64,000 nucleotides of DNA from Leucothrix arctica (GTDB taxonomy: Bacteria; Pseudomonadota; Gammaproteobacteria; Thiotrichales; Thiotrichaceae). Shown here in pieces: positions 43,644 through 53,118 of the stretch (within the stretch, counting starts at the first letter, position 1; every line of letters begins with the position of its first letter). The stretch is from the NCBI RefSeq assembly GCF_003172895.1, contig NZ_QGKL01000043.1, positions 1 through 64,000 of the forward strand, given 5' to 3'. The translations under genes and the position numbers were made by a program. The notes under the pieces are model-generated. The model had not been told where the DNA came from. It saw only the letters and a program-made list of their open reading frames with translations, and made no database searches.

Positions 43644-44840
43644 ATGAAACCAGAAGATATCCGCTGTCAAAACGACCTTAAAATGTATTCCACTTTGCTC
43701 CAGCACAGTGACGTTATTAAGGTCAACGAAAACATTGCCCGCCAAGAAGAAAAAGGCCCAACAGGTCTACGTCGTCACCTGCTCGCAATCTCAGTCAGCT
43801 TAAGCAAAGGTATGGCACCTAGCGTTCACAAAATGGCGGATGAGTGCATAGAAACACTCGGCATGGACATTCCTTTGGAGCTTTACGTATTCCCAAGCCC
43901 GCAATTCAACGCTATGTGCTTTAAGCCTGAGGAAGGTCGCTTACACGTGATGTTTTCTTCTAGCTTGCTAGAAGGTTTTAAAGGTGATGAACTAAAATTT
44001 GTGATCGGTCATGAGCTAGGCCACCACGTTTACAGACACCACGACATCCCTATCGGCTATCTATTAAAAGGTGAAAACCCTGTTAGCCCACGTCTAGCAC
44101 TAGAGCTGTTTGCTTGGTCGCGTTATGCTGAGATTTCAGCGGATCGTGCAGGTGCGCATTGTGCTCAAAATATTGAAGCGGTGGCTCGTGCATTATTTAA
44201 ACTGGCGTCTGGATTGACCAGTGACTTTATTGAGTTTGACCTTCAAGATTTCCTGCAACAAGTTGACGAAATGCAGCTATTTGACTAAGCGCCAGGGCAA
44301 AGCGCACCGAAGCAAGACTGGTTCTCAACACACCCATTTAGCCCAATGCGCGTGAAAGCACTAGAGCTTTATGACAAGTCAGTGCTGGCCAATGGCGATA
44401 TGAGCAAGGATGAGTTAGAAGTCGGTGTTCAAGGCGTGATGAGCTTGATGGAGCCTAGTTATTTAGAAGGAAAAACTAAGACCGCGATCCACATGCGCCG
44501 CCTGTTATTTGCAGCAAGTATCTGTGTTGCTAACGCAAGTGATGGCATTTCAAAAGAAGAAACTGTTGTGTTTGAAGAGTTCTTTGGTGAAGGTGAGTTT
44601 GACAAGAACCTCAACGTCAAAGCGTTAGCTGGAACATTGGAAGAGCGCATTAAAACCGTAAAAGAAGTCGCTTCGACGCCACAACGCATGCAGATTTTGA
44701 ATGATCTGTGTACTATGTCTCGCGCAAGCGGCCACACTACTGAGCCAGAGCGTACTGTAATGAATGAAATTGCGGATGCACTGGACGTACCACGCAGCTT
44801 TATTTGCCAGTCATTGGCGAAAGACGTAGAACCTGATTAA
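43644..44840 (+). pseudogene. M48 metallopeptidase-TerB protein interrupted by an in-frame TAA
   Basis: The first part (43644-44288) is an M48 peptidase with HELGH at 123-127 and a later zinc-ligand region RYAEISADRAG. Translation stops at TAA 44286-44288. The same frame continues without another stop to 44840 and reads APGQSAPKQDWFSTHPFSPMRVKALELY, the family's normal linker, followed by a TerB-like helical domain (about 150 residues). From memory, relatives of about 400 residues carry both parts. A CAA to TAA change would explain the break. Either the two halves are made separately (ATG 44346 could restart) or the gene is newly inactivated. It precedes ttcA by three bases, so ttcA may depend on its transcript. 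Confidence 0.75.
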
Positions 44841-44843
44841 TTA

Positions 44844-45752
44844 ATGAGTAGCAACATGAACACTGCGGTAAACATCAAACCATCGGCTGAATTTAACAAG
44901 CTGCAAAAACGCCTGCGAAAAGCCACTGGCGAAGCGGTTGTTGACTTTAATATGATTGAAGAAGGCGACCGCATTATGGTCTGCCTGTCTGGTGGTGCAG
45001 ATAGCTATACCATGCTGGACATGTTGCTCAATTTGAAACGCGTTGCACCGGTCAACTTTTCACTGATTGCGGTGAACCTTGACCAAAAACAACCAGGATT
45101 TCCTGAGCATGTATTACCTGAGTATTTAGAAAAACTTGGCGTCGAATACAAGATCTTAGAAGAAGATACTTACAGTATCGTGATTGATAAAGTCCCAGAA
45201 GGCAAAACAACTTGCGCACTTTGCTCGCGTTTACGTCGTGGTATTTTGTATAACGCTGCTCAAGAAATGGGTGCGACTAAGATTGCTTTGGGTCATCACC
45301 GTGAAGATATTCTAGAGACTTTGTTATTAAACATGTTTTACGCGGGTAGCTTGAAAACCATGCCGCCTAAGTTGGTGTCGGATGACGGTAAGAACATTGT
45401 TATTCGCCCTCTTGCTTACTGCAAGGAAGCAGATATTAAGGCGTATTCTCAAGCTGAAGAGTACCCGATCATTCCGTGTAACTTGTGTGGCTCGCAGCCG
45501 AACTTGCAGCGCCAAGCGATGAAGGCATTGTTGGGTGAGTGGGAGAAGGAAAACCCCGGTCGCCTTGCGAGCATGATGACTGCTTTAGGTAATACTAGCC
45601 CGTCGCATTTGCTGGATCGTCGTTATTACGACTTTACTGGGATTAGTACGCAGGATGGCCCTGTTAAAGATGGTGATACGTTGTTTGATAGCGAGCCGTT
45701 GCCTAATCAGGGTAGCTCTGTTTCGTCGGTGATACCTATATTTAAAGCTTAA
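44844..45752 (+). CDS. ttcA: tRNA 2-thiocytidine biosynthesis protein TtcA
   Basis: A 302-residue ATP-dependent thiolase that makes 2-thiocytidine at position 32 of certain tRNAs. The PP-loop SGGADSYTM and the cysteines that hold the [4Fe-4S] cluster, in [12 protein letters not shown] and later PCNLCGSQ, are intact. It follows the M48-TerB frame closely. Its last 340 bases recur at 50673-51013, with about nine-tenths of the bases identical by eye, and a 35-base piece recurs at 38327. The gene is complete here, so this copy should be the functional one. Confidence 0.96.
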   Translation: MSSNMNTAVNIKPSAEFNKLQKRLRKATGEAVVDFNMIEEGDRIMVCLSGGADSYTMLDMLLNLKRVAPVNFSLIAVNLDQKQPGFPEHVLPEYLEKLGVEYKILEEDTYSIVIDKVPEGKTTCALCSRLRRGILYNAAQEMGATKIALGHHREDILETLLLNMFYAGSLKTMPPKLVSDDGKNIVIRPLAYCKEADIKAYSQAEEYPIIPCNLCGSQPNLQRQAMKALLGEWEKENPGRLASMMTALGNTSPSHLLDRRYYDFTGISTQDGPVKDGDTLFDSEPLPNQGSSVSSVIPIFKA

Positions 45753-45787
45753 GTTGTTGTGGAAACTACGGCCGTGTAAACAGACAC

Positions 45788-46645
45788 TCAGAACGTTGAA
45801 AATTGTTGTATCCAAAAGTCGTATATTTCGTCGATCGCTGCGTTCGTAGTCTCAACACCATTATAAATATGTAGCTCATGTTTTGGTAATTTAGGCAAAG
45901 AATGAGCATGGGCTAATTTTGGGCGTCGATGTTTTAACAAATCTTGCGTGCGCACAGTAACACCAAGCCCAGCCTCTGCGGCGGCGGCAACACAAGCAAG
46001 GCTCGGGCTCGTTAATGTGATTTCCCAGGGAATGCCAGCATGGCTTAAAGCATTAAAAGCCTCAGTTCGGAACCTACAAGGGCCTTCAACCATCACAATA
46101 GGCAGTGGACGCTTGGCTGAAATGTCGGACCCCAATTTTTCAATCCATATCATCGACGGTGAGCGTAACTCAACCGAAGGGATATTTGTTTGTTGCTTAA
46201 ATGCAATCACTTGATCTAGCTCACCCCGTTCAAGAGCAGCCAAAAGCACAGGGCTGCGATCAACCAATACCTGAACACGAATATTCGGAAACTGCTCCGA
46301 GAAATCAGCTAAGCCATTTGGGAAAAAGCTCTCGGCTATATCTTGCACCACACCTAGCCTAACCACTCCAGATATCTGATTAGACTGTGCAATTTTGAGT
46401 ACCGCATCATTCTGAGAAAGAATCGCTTTGGCGTGCTCCAAAACTTCATGACCGGTTCGCGTCAACACCTGACAGCGGCCTTCTTTCTTAAACAACGGTA
46501 ACCCGACCTGATTCTGGAGTCGGTTCATTTGCAAGCTAATAGCAGGCGCGGTGCGACCAACACGATCACCAGCCTGCGAAAAACCGCCCAATTCGACAAC
46601 AGCTAAAAAAGACCTAAGACAGTCCATACTTAAATTTTGACTCAT
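45788..46645 (-). CDS. LysR family transcriptional regulator
   Basis: A 285-residue LysR-type regulator. The N-terminal HTH is complete (MDCLRSFLAVVELGGFSQAGDRVGRTAPAISLQMNRLQNQVGLPLF), and a substrate-binding domain occupies residues about 90-285. It is read divergently from the Tct substrate-binding protein gene, about 140 bases apart, the usual arrangement for an activator of an uptake operon responding to the transported carboxylate. It is the first gene beyond ttcA in the accessory block. Confidence 0.9.
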   Translation of the reverse strand: MSQNLSMDCLRSFLAVVELGGFSQAGDRVGRTAPAISLQMNRLQNQVGLPLFKKEGRCQVLTRTGHEVLEHAKAILSQNDAVLKIAQSNQISGVVRLGVVQDIAESFFPNGLADFSEQFPNIRVQVLVDRSPVLLAALERGELDQVIAFKQQTNIPSVELRSPSMIWIEKLGSDISAKRPLPIVMVEGPCRFRTEAFNALSHAGIPWEITLTSPSLACVAAAAEAGLGVTVRTQDLLKHRRPKLAHAHSLPKLPKHELHIYNGVETTNAAIDEIYDFWIQQFSTF

Positions 46646-46788
46646 AGGTAAATAAATATAGAGATATTAGTTAAATATGTAAATATATTTAATATATTAA
46701 AAGTCGTGTAGGTTAAGGGAAAGTAAGCAGTCAAAGGCTTACGCCAGTTTGAAGATGTTTAACAATTACTGACATGGGAAGACAACAC

Positions 46789-47874
46789 ATGAATATAGAA
46801 CCAATCAAAACAGCGATAACAGGATCAATATTAATGCTTTCGCTTTGCGTAGGTCAGGCCACTGCTGCTGACAGTTTTTACGAAGGAAAAAAGCTGGACG
46901 TCATCATCAACTACGGCGCCGGTGGTAACACAGATATTACCGCACGAGCCTTAATGCAGTTTATGCAGAAACACATCGCTGGCGAACCTCGCATCACCAT
47001 CAAGAATAAACCCGGAGCCGGTGGAATTGTTGGAACAAACTATTTCGGTGCAGTCAGTAAACCCAATGGCCTCACTGCGGGTGTCTTTTCTGTCGCCCTG
47101 ATGCCCGAGCTGATGAAGGATCCAGCCCTGACAGTTTCCCACAATGACTTCATCTTTGTTGGTGGCATTCCCGAAGACACAATTTACCACTCTCGTAAGG
47201 TGCCGGGACTTGAGAAAGCCACTGATCTATTTAACTTAGCCGCACCGATTAAAACAGCCGGACACGGCCCAGTTAATATGAAAGATCTGATGTTACGCGC
47301 TGCCATGGATCTTCTGGAAGTCGATTACAAGCATGTCACTGGCTTCAAGTCATCGGGGAAAATTCGTGCTGCAATATTAAAAAGTGATGTCGATATGAGT
47401 GCCGACTCAATGACAGGCTACGCTTCCCGCGTTGGACCAAACCTTGTCGACGAGGGCCATTCAATCCCTCTTTTTTCAATCGGTGTACCTACCGACGATG
47501 GCCAACTAGGCCGCGCACCTGGCAGCTTGGAAAGTGTTCCTACGTTTGACGAATTTTATGAAGCTAAATTCGGCAAAAAACCATCAGGTCAAAAATATGA
47601 TGTGCTGCGCACAATTGCCTTGATTCGCGCTACCTCGCTACGTGCAGTATTTTTACCGAAAGGCACGCCGCCAGAAGCCGTCAAATCTTTGCGCGCAGCG
47701 TTTGATTCAACGACTGCCGACCCAGACTATCGCGCAGAATTTCTAAAGATCAGTGGCTTTGATTTAACTGCAATATCAGGTGTCGACGCCCAAGTGCGCT
47801 TGAAGAGCTTGTTAAACACTGACGCAAAAACAGTGGCATTTATTAAGCGCTTTGCTGCTGAAGGCTCAAACTAA
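46789..47874 (+). CDS. Tripartite tricarboxylate transporter substrate-binding protein (TctC/Bug family)
   Basis: A 361-residue periplasmic binding protein. The start at 46789 gives a good signal peptide (hydrophobic 11-28, cleavage near ATAAD) and has GGGAAG upstream; an ATG five codons earlier is also in frame. The Bug-family hallmark is FYEGKKLDVIINYGAGGNTD, with the carboxylate-binding loop, then GTNYFG. It would capture a carboxylate and pass it to the membrane permease encoded next. The neighbouring LysR gene is divergent. Confidence 0.9.
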   Translation: MNIEPIKTAITGSILMLSLCVGQATAADSFYEGKKLDVIINYGAGGNTDITARALMQFMQKHIAGEPRITIKNKPGAGGIVGTNYFGAVSKPNGLTAGVFSVALMPELMKDPALTVSHNDFIFVGGIPEDTIYHSRKVPGLEKATDLFNLAAPIKTAGHGPVNMKDLMLRAAMDLLEVDYKHVTGFKSSGKIRAAILKSDVDMSADSMTGYASRVGPNLVDEGHSIPLFSIGVPTDDGQLGRAPGSLESVPTFDEFYEAKFGKKPSGQKYDVLRTIALIRATSLRAVFLPKGTPPEAVKSLRAAFDSTTADPDYRAEFLKISGFDLTAISGVDAQVRLKSLLNTDAKTVAFIKRFAAEGSN

Positions 47875-47960
47875 AAACCAAATAGGCTATCCCGAATTAG
47901 GGATAGCCTAAACCCGAAACCAACCTCTGAGGGCCTGCCAACAATGGCAGCGTGAAATAG

Positions 47961-49943
47961 ATGTATCTTGAAAATGCGCTTGAAGGGCTTTCGATGGTCA
48001 TGATGTGGCCAGCAGTTGGGTATTTGGGACTTGGTATATTGTTAGGCCTGTTTTTTGGGGCGGTTCCAGGCTTATCGGGCTTGGTCGGCATGGCCATTTT
48101 ACTGCCATTTACCATTGGCATGGAGCCCGCATCCGCCTTTGCATTTTTAATGGGCATGTATGCAGTCACCACCACGAGTGACACGCTAGCCTCAGTGTTA
48201 CTTGGGGTTCCAGGCACCGCCGCCTCTCAGGCAACCATCCTCGATGGCTACCCAATGGCACAGCGTGGTGAAGCAGCCCGTGCCTTAGGAGCAGCCTTTA
48301 CCGTATCAGGTGTTGGCGGCGTGTTAGGGGCACTACTACTCGCATTCTCGATTCCATTAGTTGAGCCCTTAATCCTCGCCGTTTCCGAACCCGAATTCTT
48401 TGCCCTTGGCGCACTGGGGTTGACCATGGTAGGCGCGCTCTCAGGGAACTCTATCCTCAAAGGTCTAACCGCTGCATGTTTAGGTCTATTGCTAGCCACT
48501 ATTGGTTTCGCAGAATATAGCGGTCAGTTGCGTTACACATTTGAATACACTTACTTGCTCGACGGAATCCCCATTTTACCGTTGGTGCTAGGCCTCTTTG
48601 CCTTGCCTGAGCTACTAGATCTCGCCGTTAGCAACAGTTGCATATCTCAAGTGAAACGTAATGAGGTCAAAGGTGGCATGCTGCAAGGAATGCGCGATGC
48701 CGTCACCCACTGGAAGCTTGGATTGCGTTGTACCGTGATTGGTGTGTATATCGGTATGCTGCCCGGCCTTGGCGGCGCTATTGTCGATTGGGTCGCTTAT
48801 GGTCACGCCGTACAAAGTAGCAAAGACAGCAGTAAGTTCGGCACCGGCGACGTGCGCGGGGTTATTGCACCAGAGGCCGCTAACAACGCAATGAAGGGGG
48901 GCGCACTATTGCCCACCATCGCCTTTGCCATTCCCGGCAGTGCTTCAATGGCGATACTACTGGGAGCCTTCACCATTCAGGGTCTACAACCTGGCCCTCA
49001 GATGTTGATTAGCGAGCTGGACATTACCTTCAGCCTTATTTGGTCGCTGGCCATTGCCAATATTGTCGGCGCGGTTCTATTGTTAGTTTGGGGGAATCAA
49101 CTAGCCAAACTGACGTTTGTCAAAGGTCACATTCTGGTGCCAGCGGTCGCCATCTTCATTTTCATGGGTTCATGGATCGAACGCGGTGACATTGGCGACT
49201 GGATATTATTATTGATGTTTGGTTTGCTTGGATATGTGATGAAAAAAGGTGGCTGGGCAAGGCCACCACTGGTGCTGGGCTATATTTTAGGCTCTATTAT
49301 GGAAACAGCACTTCACATCAGCATACAAACAGATGGCCCAGCTGCTTTCACTCGCCCTATCGTACTAGTGCTAATCGTTTTGTTGATTCTTACCTTGTTC
49401 TTAGCATTTAGACGACACCGTAATGGTCTCAAGAAAACCGAACTCGTTGAGGAAGTTAATGAATCCGAAGGTGGAGGAGTTCACTACCCCGGATACTCAC
49501 TACCTTTGTCCATCGGTGCCAGCTTAGTCTTCATTAGCGCAGGCATCATGGCGTATGACTGGTCTTATGGGTCCAAATTATTTCCACTAGCAGTCATCGC
49601 TCTGGGCTTAGCGCTTTCGATTACCGTACTGCGTAAAGACCGTCACAATCTGGCACAAATGCGACTGGGTTCGAAACTAACACTTAAAACTATGCCACGA
49701 GAAGAGCTGATTCAAGCATTCAAATTCGGTGGGCTACTGCTGGGTATCTTGCTGGCAACACTGGTGTTGGGACAGTTTGTTTCCATACTGCTGTTTGTAG
49801 CAGTCTACCTTCGCTTCTGGGGACATTACGGTATCAAAGTCATCGCTACATACTGTCTTGCAGCAGCCATTGGGCTCTATGGACTATTTGAACTCGTCGT
49901 ACCGGTTGTTTGGTATGAGTCACCCTATTTCACATTATTCTGA
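47961..49943 (+). CDS. Tripartite tricarboxylate transporter permease, TctA-TctB fusion
   Basis: A 660-residue membrane protein. Residues about 10-490 form the large TctA permease (VPGLSGLVGMAILLPFTIGMEPASAFAFLMGMY; GLGGAIVDWVAYGHA; MKGGALLPTIAFAIPGSASMAILLGAF), with about ten to twelve helices. The C-terminal 150 residues hold four more helices in the pattern of the small TctB subunit (SLPLSIGASLVFISAGIMAYDWSYGSKLFPLAVIALG). Usually TctB is a separate gene; none is present here, which supports a fusion. With the TctC-like protein it makes a sodium- or proton-driven carboxylate importer. A short gap separates it from TctC. Confidence 0.9.
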   Translation: MYLENALEGLSMVMMWPAVGYLGLGILLGLFFGAVPGLSGLVGMAILLPFTIGMEPASAFAFLMGMYAVTTTSDTLASVLLGVPGTAASQATILDGYPMAQRGEAARALGAAFTVSGVGGVLGALLLAFSIPLVEPLILAVSEPEFFALGALGLTMVGALSGNSILKGLTAACLGLLLATIGFAEYSGQLRYTFEYTYLLDGIPILPLVLGLFALPELLDLAVSNSCISQVKRNEVKGGMLQGMRDAVTHWKLGLRCTVIGVYIGMLPGLGGAIVDWVAYGHAVQSSKDSSKFGTGDVRGVIAPEAANNAMKGGALLPTIAFAIPGSASMAILLGAFTIQGLQPGPQMLISELDITFSLIWSLAIANIVGAVLLLVWGNQLAKLTFVKGHILVPAVAIFIFMGSWIERGDIGDWILLLMFGLLGYVMKKGGWARPPLVLGYILGSIMETALHISIQTDGPAAFTRPIVLVLIVLLILTLFLAFRRHRNGLKKTELVEEVNESEGGGVHYPGYSLPLSIGASLVFISAGIMAYDWSYGSKLFPLAVIALGLALSITVLRKDRHNLAQMRLGSKLTLKTMPREELIQAFKFGGLLLGILLATLVLGQFVSILLFVAVYLRFWGHYGIKVIATYCLAAAIGLYGLFELVVPVVWYESPYFTLF

Positions 49944-50010
49944 TTCTTGGGAAGAAGCCAATAAGCTCGCTTAGCTTCCAATATTAACTTTTAAAATCAA
50001 GGACTTAGCT

Positions 50011-50655
50011 ATGAATATCACTTTGTATTTTGCACCTATATCTTGCGCTATTGTACCCTACATAACCTTGACGGAAGCGGGTGCGGACTTTGAAGTAAAA
50101 CCGATTAACATTCGAGGTAAGAGTCCAGAGTTGGCTGAGTTCAATAAACTGAACCCGAAGCATAAAGTCCCTTATTTAATCGTGGACGAAGCACCACTCA
50201 GTGAGAATGTTGCCATCCAACTTTGGATAGCTCGCAGCTTTCCAAAGGCAGGCTTGCTGCCTAGCGATACATGGCAAGAGGCTCAGGCTATTTCGCTATT
50301 GGCTTGGTTTGCATCTGGCATCCACCCCAACATTAGTCGGTATAATTCACCCTTAAAGTTCTGCGACGTAGCTGGCACTGAGGATAGCGTCAAGCGGATC
50401 GCTAGAGAGTCTTTGCTGGAGAGTTTTAAACTTGTAGACAGTTTATTGGTCGACAAAGATTATTTTCTAAATGAGTTTAGCGCCGCTGATGCCTATTTCT
50501 TTTGGGCTTTTCGTCGCTCAGGTTTATTCGACTTTAGCTTAGACGACTTCCAGAATTGCCAAGCCCACCAACAAAGGATTTTAGAGCGCCCTAGCGTGCA
50601 AGCAGCGATAGCGTATGAAAACACACTGATCGAAAAGTTTAACCTCACACCGTGA
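50011..50655 (+). CDS. Glutathione S-transferase family protein
   Basis: A 214-residue GST. The N-terminal thioredoxin fold is ITLYFAPISCAIVPYITLTEAGADFEVKPINIRGKSPELAEFNKLNPKHKVPYLIVDEAPLSENVAIQLWIA, with KVPYL and the S-E-N glutathione-binding turn. The C-terminal helical domain follows. The SCA segment near the start fits a Ser/Cys-type beta- or omega-like GST. It lies 68 bases after the Tct permease and probably belongs to the same transcript, perhaps detoxifying or processing the imported compound. Confidence 0.87.
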   Translation: MNITLYFAPISCAIVPYITLTEAGADFEVKPINIRGKSPELAEFNKLNPKHKVPYLIVDEAPLSENVAIQLWIARSFPKAGLLPSDTWQEAQAISLLAWFASGIHPNISRYNSPLKFCDVAGTEDSVKRIARESLLESFKLVDSLLVDKDYFLNEFSAADAYFFWAFRRSGLFDFSLDDFQNCQAHQQRILERPSVQAAIAYENTLIEKFNLTP

Positions 50656-50672
50656 CGGTATTTTAGAAACGC

Positions 50673-51013
50673 TACTGCAAGGAAGCGGATATTAAGGCGT
50701 ATTCTAAAGCTGAAGAGTACCCGATCATTCCGTGTAATTTGTGTGGCTCGCAGCCACACTTGCAGCGCCAGACGATGAAAGTATTGTTAGGTGAGTGGGA
50801 GAAGGAGAACCCCGATCGTCTTGCCAGTATGATGACTGCTTTAGGTAATACTAGCCCGTCGCATTTGCTGGATCGTCGTTACTACGACTTTACGGGGATT
50901 AGTACGCAGGATGGGCCTGTTGAAGATGGTGATACGTTGTTTGATAGTGAACCGTTACCTAATCAGGGTGCTCCAACCTCATCGGTGATACCTATATTTA
51001 AGGCTTAAGTTAT
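50673..51013 (+). repeat. Second, diverged copy of the ttcA 3' end
   Basis: This 341-base segment matches the last part of ttcA (45416-45757), including the stop and a few bases beyond. It shows about 30 scattered substitutions by eye and no frame-breaking change. It lacks the catalytic part, so it is not a functional gene, although an ATG at 50739 opens an 89-codon frame. The copies bracket the LysR-Tct-GST genes. Scattered substitutions, mostly silent, point to a copy from a relative's ttcA rather than a fresh duplication. Confidence 0.9.
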
Positions 51014-51093
51014 TTAGAGAGAATTGCTACTTAAACCTTAATTCAGCAGAAAACTACGAACACAAGTTCATAGTTTCTAAACTGTGGCACCTA

Positions 51094-51720
51094 TTATGCA
51101 TTCTGAATTATTGAATTTAATAAGCGCATTGTATCCATTGCGTCTTCTCTAGATACATATGCTTTATCGAATTTATTGGCATGTACTAAATTTCTATACT
51201 CTCTCACTTTATTCATGATATCTGCTTCATCAGCACGAATAATTTTTAAACGTGAGGCTTCCTTTATTAAAAAATTAAACGGTTTATTTTCAGCTATTTT
51301 CGAAAATAGTATTCCCTCAAAAATAGCCCCGCACATTAGAAGAAAAGTTAACCAGGAGGTGTTATCAAATGCTAATTCTGCTTCCCTGTAAAACTCTCCC
51401 AACCTCACTCTTAGTTCCTTTTCTTTAATACTAGGGAACAATAAATCGTATTTCCTTATCCCATGATAATGGATGAAAAGCATTAAATCATGCCTTTGCA
51501 GACCACTTTCAGTAGTCGCATGAATGATTAGCTTATCATTTGAGATAGTAGAATTATCCAGAAGAGCCGTACTTCCTGATATATTGACCGTCATATATTC
51601 AACCGCATAAGCACTTAAAGTCGGAACTTTAATAGAATATTTAGTCGTTAAGTTATCTCCACATTCAATCTCGCAGATTGATGGATCATTTGTATTTAAA
51701 ATGAAAAGCTTCGATTTCAT
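51094..51720 (-). CDS. HEPN-like hypothetical protein next to a TIR gene
   Basis: A 208-residue protein. The N-terminal 100 residues are beta-rich with no known motif. The C-terminal half is helical and ends with REYRNLVHANKF, an R-x6-H arrangement (R173 to H180) like HEPN/DUF4145 domains that cut RNA or pair with nucleotidyltransferases. It lies 77 bases downstream of the TIR gene on the same strand, so the two probably form an operon. HEPN and TIR domains both recur in antiphage systems, but the function here is inferred. Confidence 0.65.
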   Translation of the reverse strand: MKSKLFILNTNDPSICEIECGDNLTTKYSIKVPTLSAYAVEYMTVNISGSTALLDNSTISNDKLIIHATTESGLQRHDLMLFIHYHGIRKYDLLFPSIKEKELRVRLGEFYREAELAFDNTSWLTFLLMCGAIFEGILFSKIAENKPFNFLIKEASRLKIIRADEADIMNKVREYRNLVHANKFDKAYVSREDAMDTMRLLNSIIQNA

Positions 51721-51797
51721 AAATTCTTAAACTTTACCCAATAACACTCAAATAACCGGCAATTGACTGTCCGATTACTTTTCTTGTTAGCTCTTTT

Positions 51798-52772
51798 CTA
51801 GAATGGAATATCATCATCATAATCATTAAAATTAACCGGTTGCTCTGGCGGTTTATATGCGCCAATTCGAGCGATAATATTCCTCAATTTGGTTTGCTCA
51901 TGCTTTGATAGCGAAGCTCTCTCAACAATATCCTTTAACTGGTCATCTGTTACCGCGGACCACTCATCTAGCAATGTGATTAAATGGATTTTCTTAGGAG
52001 ACTCTAGTGTACTAAAAGCCTTTCCTATACTTTTTAAAAGTTTTTCACGATGCTTTGGTTTTTTGAGGAGAAGCTTTGCAATCTCATTTGCGACTATATC
52101 AGGTGTTTTTCCCTTTATTGGTATGCCTTGGTACTTACCAAAGAAACCAAAAGGATCAAGCCCTGCTTTAAGAGGTATAATGTCTATTTTTCTCCCTAAG
52201 GCGTATCCAACTTCTTGGGCACACCAATCTGATTCCTTAAATCCTGGCTCTACAACCGCTACCAGTATTTCCATTGTCTCCAAACCCGCTTCAACTTCAT
52301 CACGCCACTCTCTAGATGCTTCGATATCTTCATGAGCGATAAAAGCACAAATCCCCCAGTGCGCTAAAAAAGACTTTAGTGCAGACATTCTTTCTCGATT
52401 TAACGATAAGTGGCTCACAAATAACCTTAACTGGCCATCCACCCAGAAGTCCGCACTTGTTATCTTCGCTTCGACAAAAACTCTTTGATATTTCGTGGGA
52501 TCTTTTTGTTGGTACCACAAATCAATATCAAAATGATCTACCACTTCATTTATAAGATTAGTGTCTGAAGAAAATATCGAATCGAGCACCTCAGCTACAC
52601 AAAAACTGTAGTCGTCATCTCCAAAGCTAAGAGACCTGAACAGCCTTCCATGTCCGGTTACTTCCTTCACCTTTCCCGTTATCTGCCCAAGTGTTAGCCA
52701 GTCTCCCTCTGTAAATGAGGCGATCGCATATTTTGAAATAACGGAAACTCTTTTACGTTCTGATGAATTCAT
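51798..52772 (-). CDS. TIR-domain protein
   Basis: A 324-residue protein with an N-terminal domain of unknown type (residues 1-110), a TIR domain (about 115-235) beginning RLFVSHLSLNRERMSALKSFL and a helical C-terminus. The TIR active-site Glu is E187 in ESDWCAQEVG, the residue that cleaves NAD+ in catalytic bacterial TIRs. The N-terminal part may sense the trigger. In antiphage systems such proteins deplete NAD+ or make signalling nucleotides. It is co-oriented with the HEPN-like gene and starts an accessory pair that abuts the ttcA copy. No known system name can be given from sequence alone. Confidence 0.85.
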   Translation of the reverse strand: MNSSERKRVSVISKYAIASFTEGDWLTLGQITGKVKEVTGHGRLFRSLSFGDDDYSFCVAEVLDSIFSSDTNLINEVVDHFDIDLWYQQKDPTKYQRVFVEAKITSADFWVDGQLRLFVSHLSLNRERMSALKSFLAHWGICAFIAHEDIEASREWRDEVEAGLETMEILVAVVEPGFKESDWCAQEVGYALGRKIDIIPLKAGLDPFGFFGKYQGIPIKGKTPDIVANEIAKLLLKKPKHREKLLKSIGKAFSTLESPKKIHLITLLDEWSAVTDDQLKDIVERASLSKHEQTKLRNIIARIGAYKPPEQPVNFNDYDDDIPF

Positions 52773-53118
52773 AATTTATTGGAGCTAACAATGTATTAAT
52801 AAGGACTAGTACCTTAATTTTTGGGCTAACCTGAAAAATAGCCCATAACTCATGAAACTGTAGCATATTTTACCACATCATCTACAAATCAAACCTCTAA
52901 GGTTAAATTTCAATCTCCTCTTGTTATTCGCATTTTCTACCAAGTTAACTTCGTTACATATATAAATCACACAGATTAAATGTAGTTTCAAACGTAATAA
53001 CGATCATTGACATGCTAAACAAACGCTTAGCTCCAAGACTTTCTAGACTAAACGCCTTATCCGCTCTACCAAAAATAAGCTATGATAAAACTCTGCAAAT
53101 AACAGTATCGAGCAACCT
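52773..53118. other. Intergenic region between the TIR gene and pip
   Basis: About 345 bases, A+T-rich, with promoters for the divergent TIR/HEPN-like pair on one side and pip on the other. No repeat or RNA gene was recognised. It marks the right edge of the accessory block. Confidence 0.5.

Noticed and set aside
50739-51008. An 89-codon open frame with an ATG start that could be a small gene
   Set aside because: It is the in-frame tail of a ttcA copy without the PP-loop or ribosome binding site, so it is listed as a repeat rather than a gene.
45788-51013. A transposon or integrative element with its own recombinase
   Set aside because: No transposase, integrase or terminal inverted repeat is visible; only the repeated ttcA end supports import.
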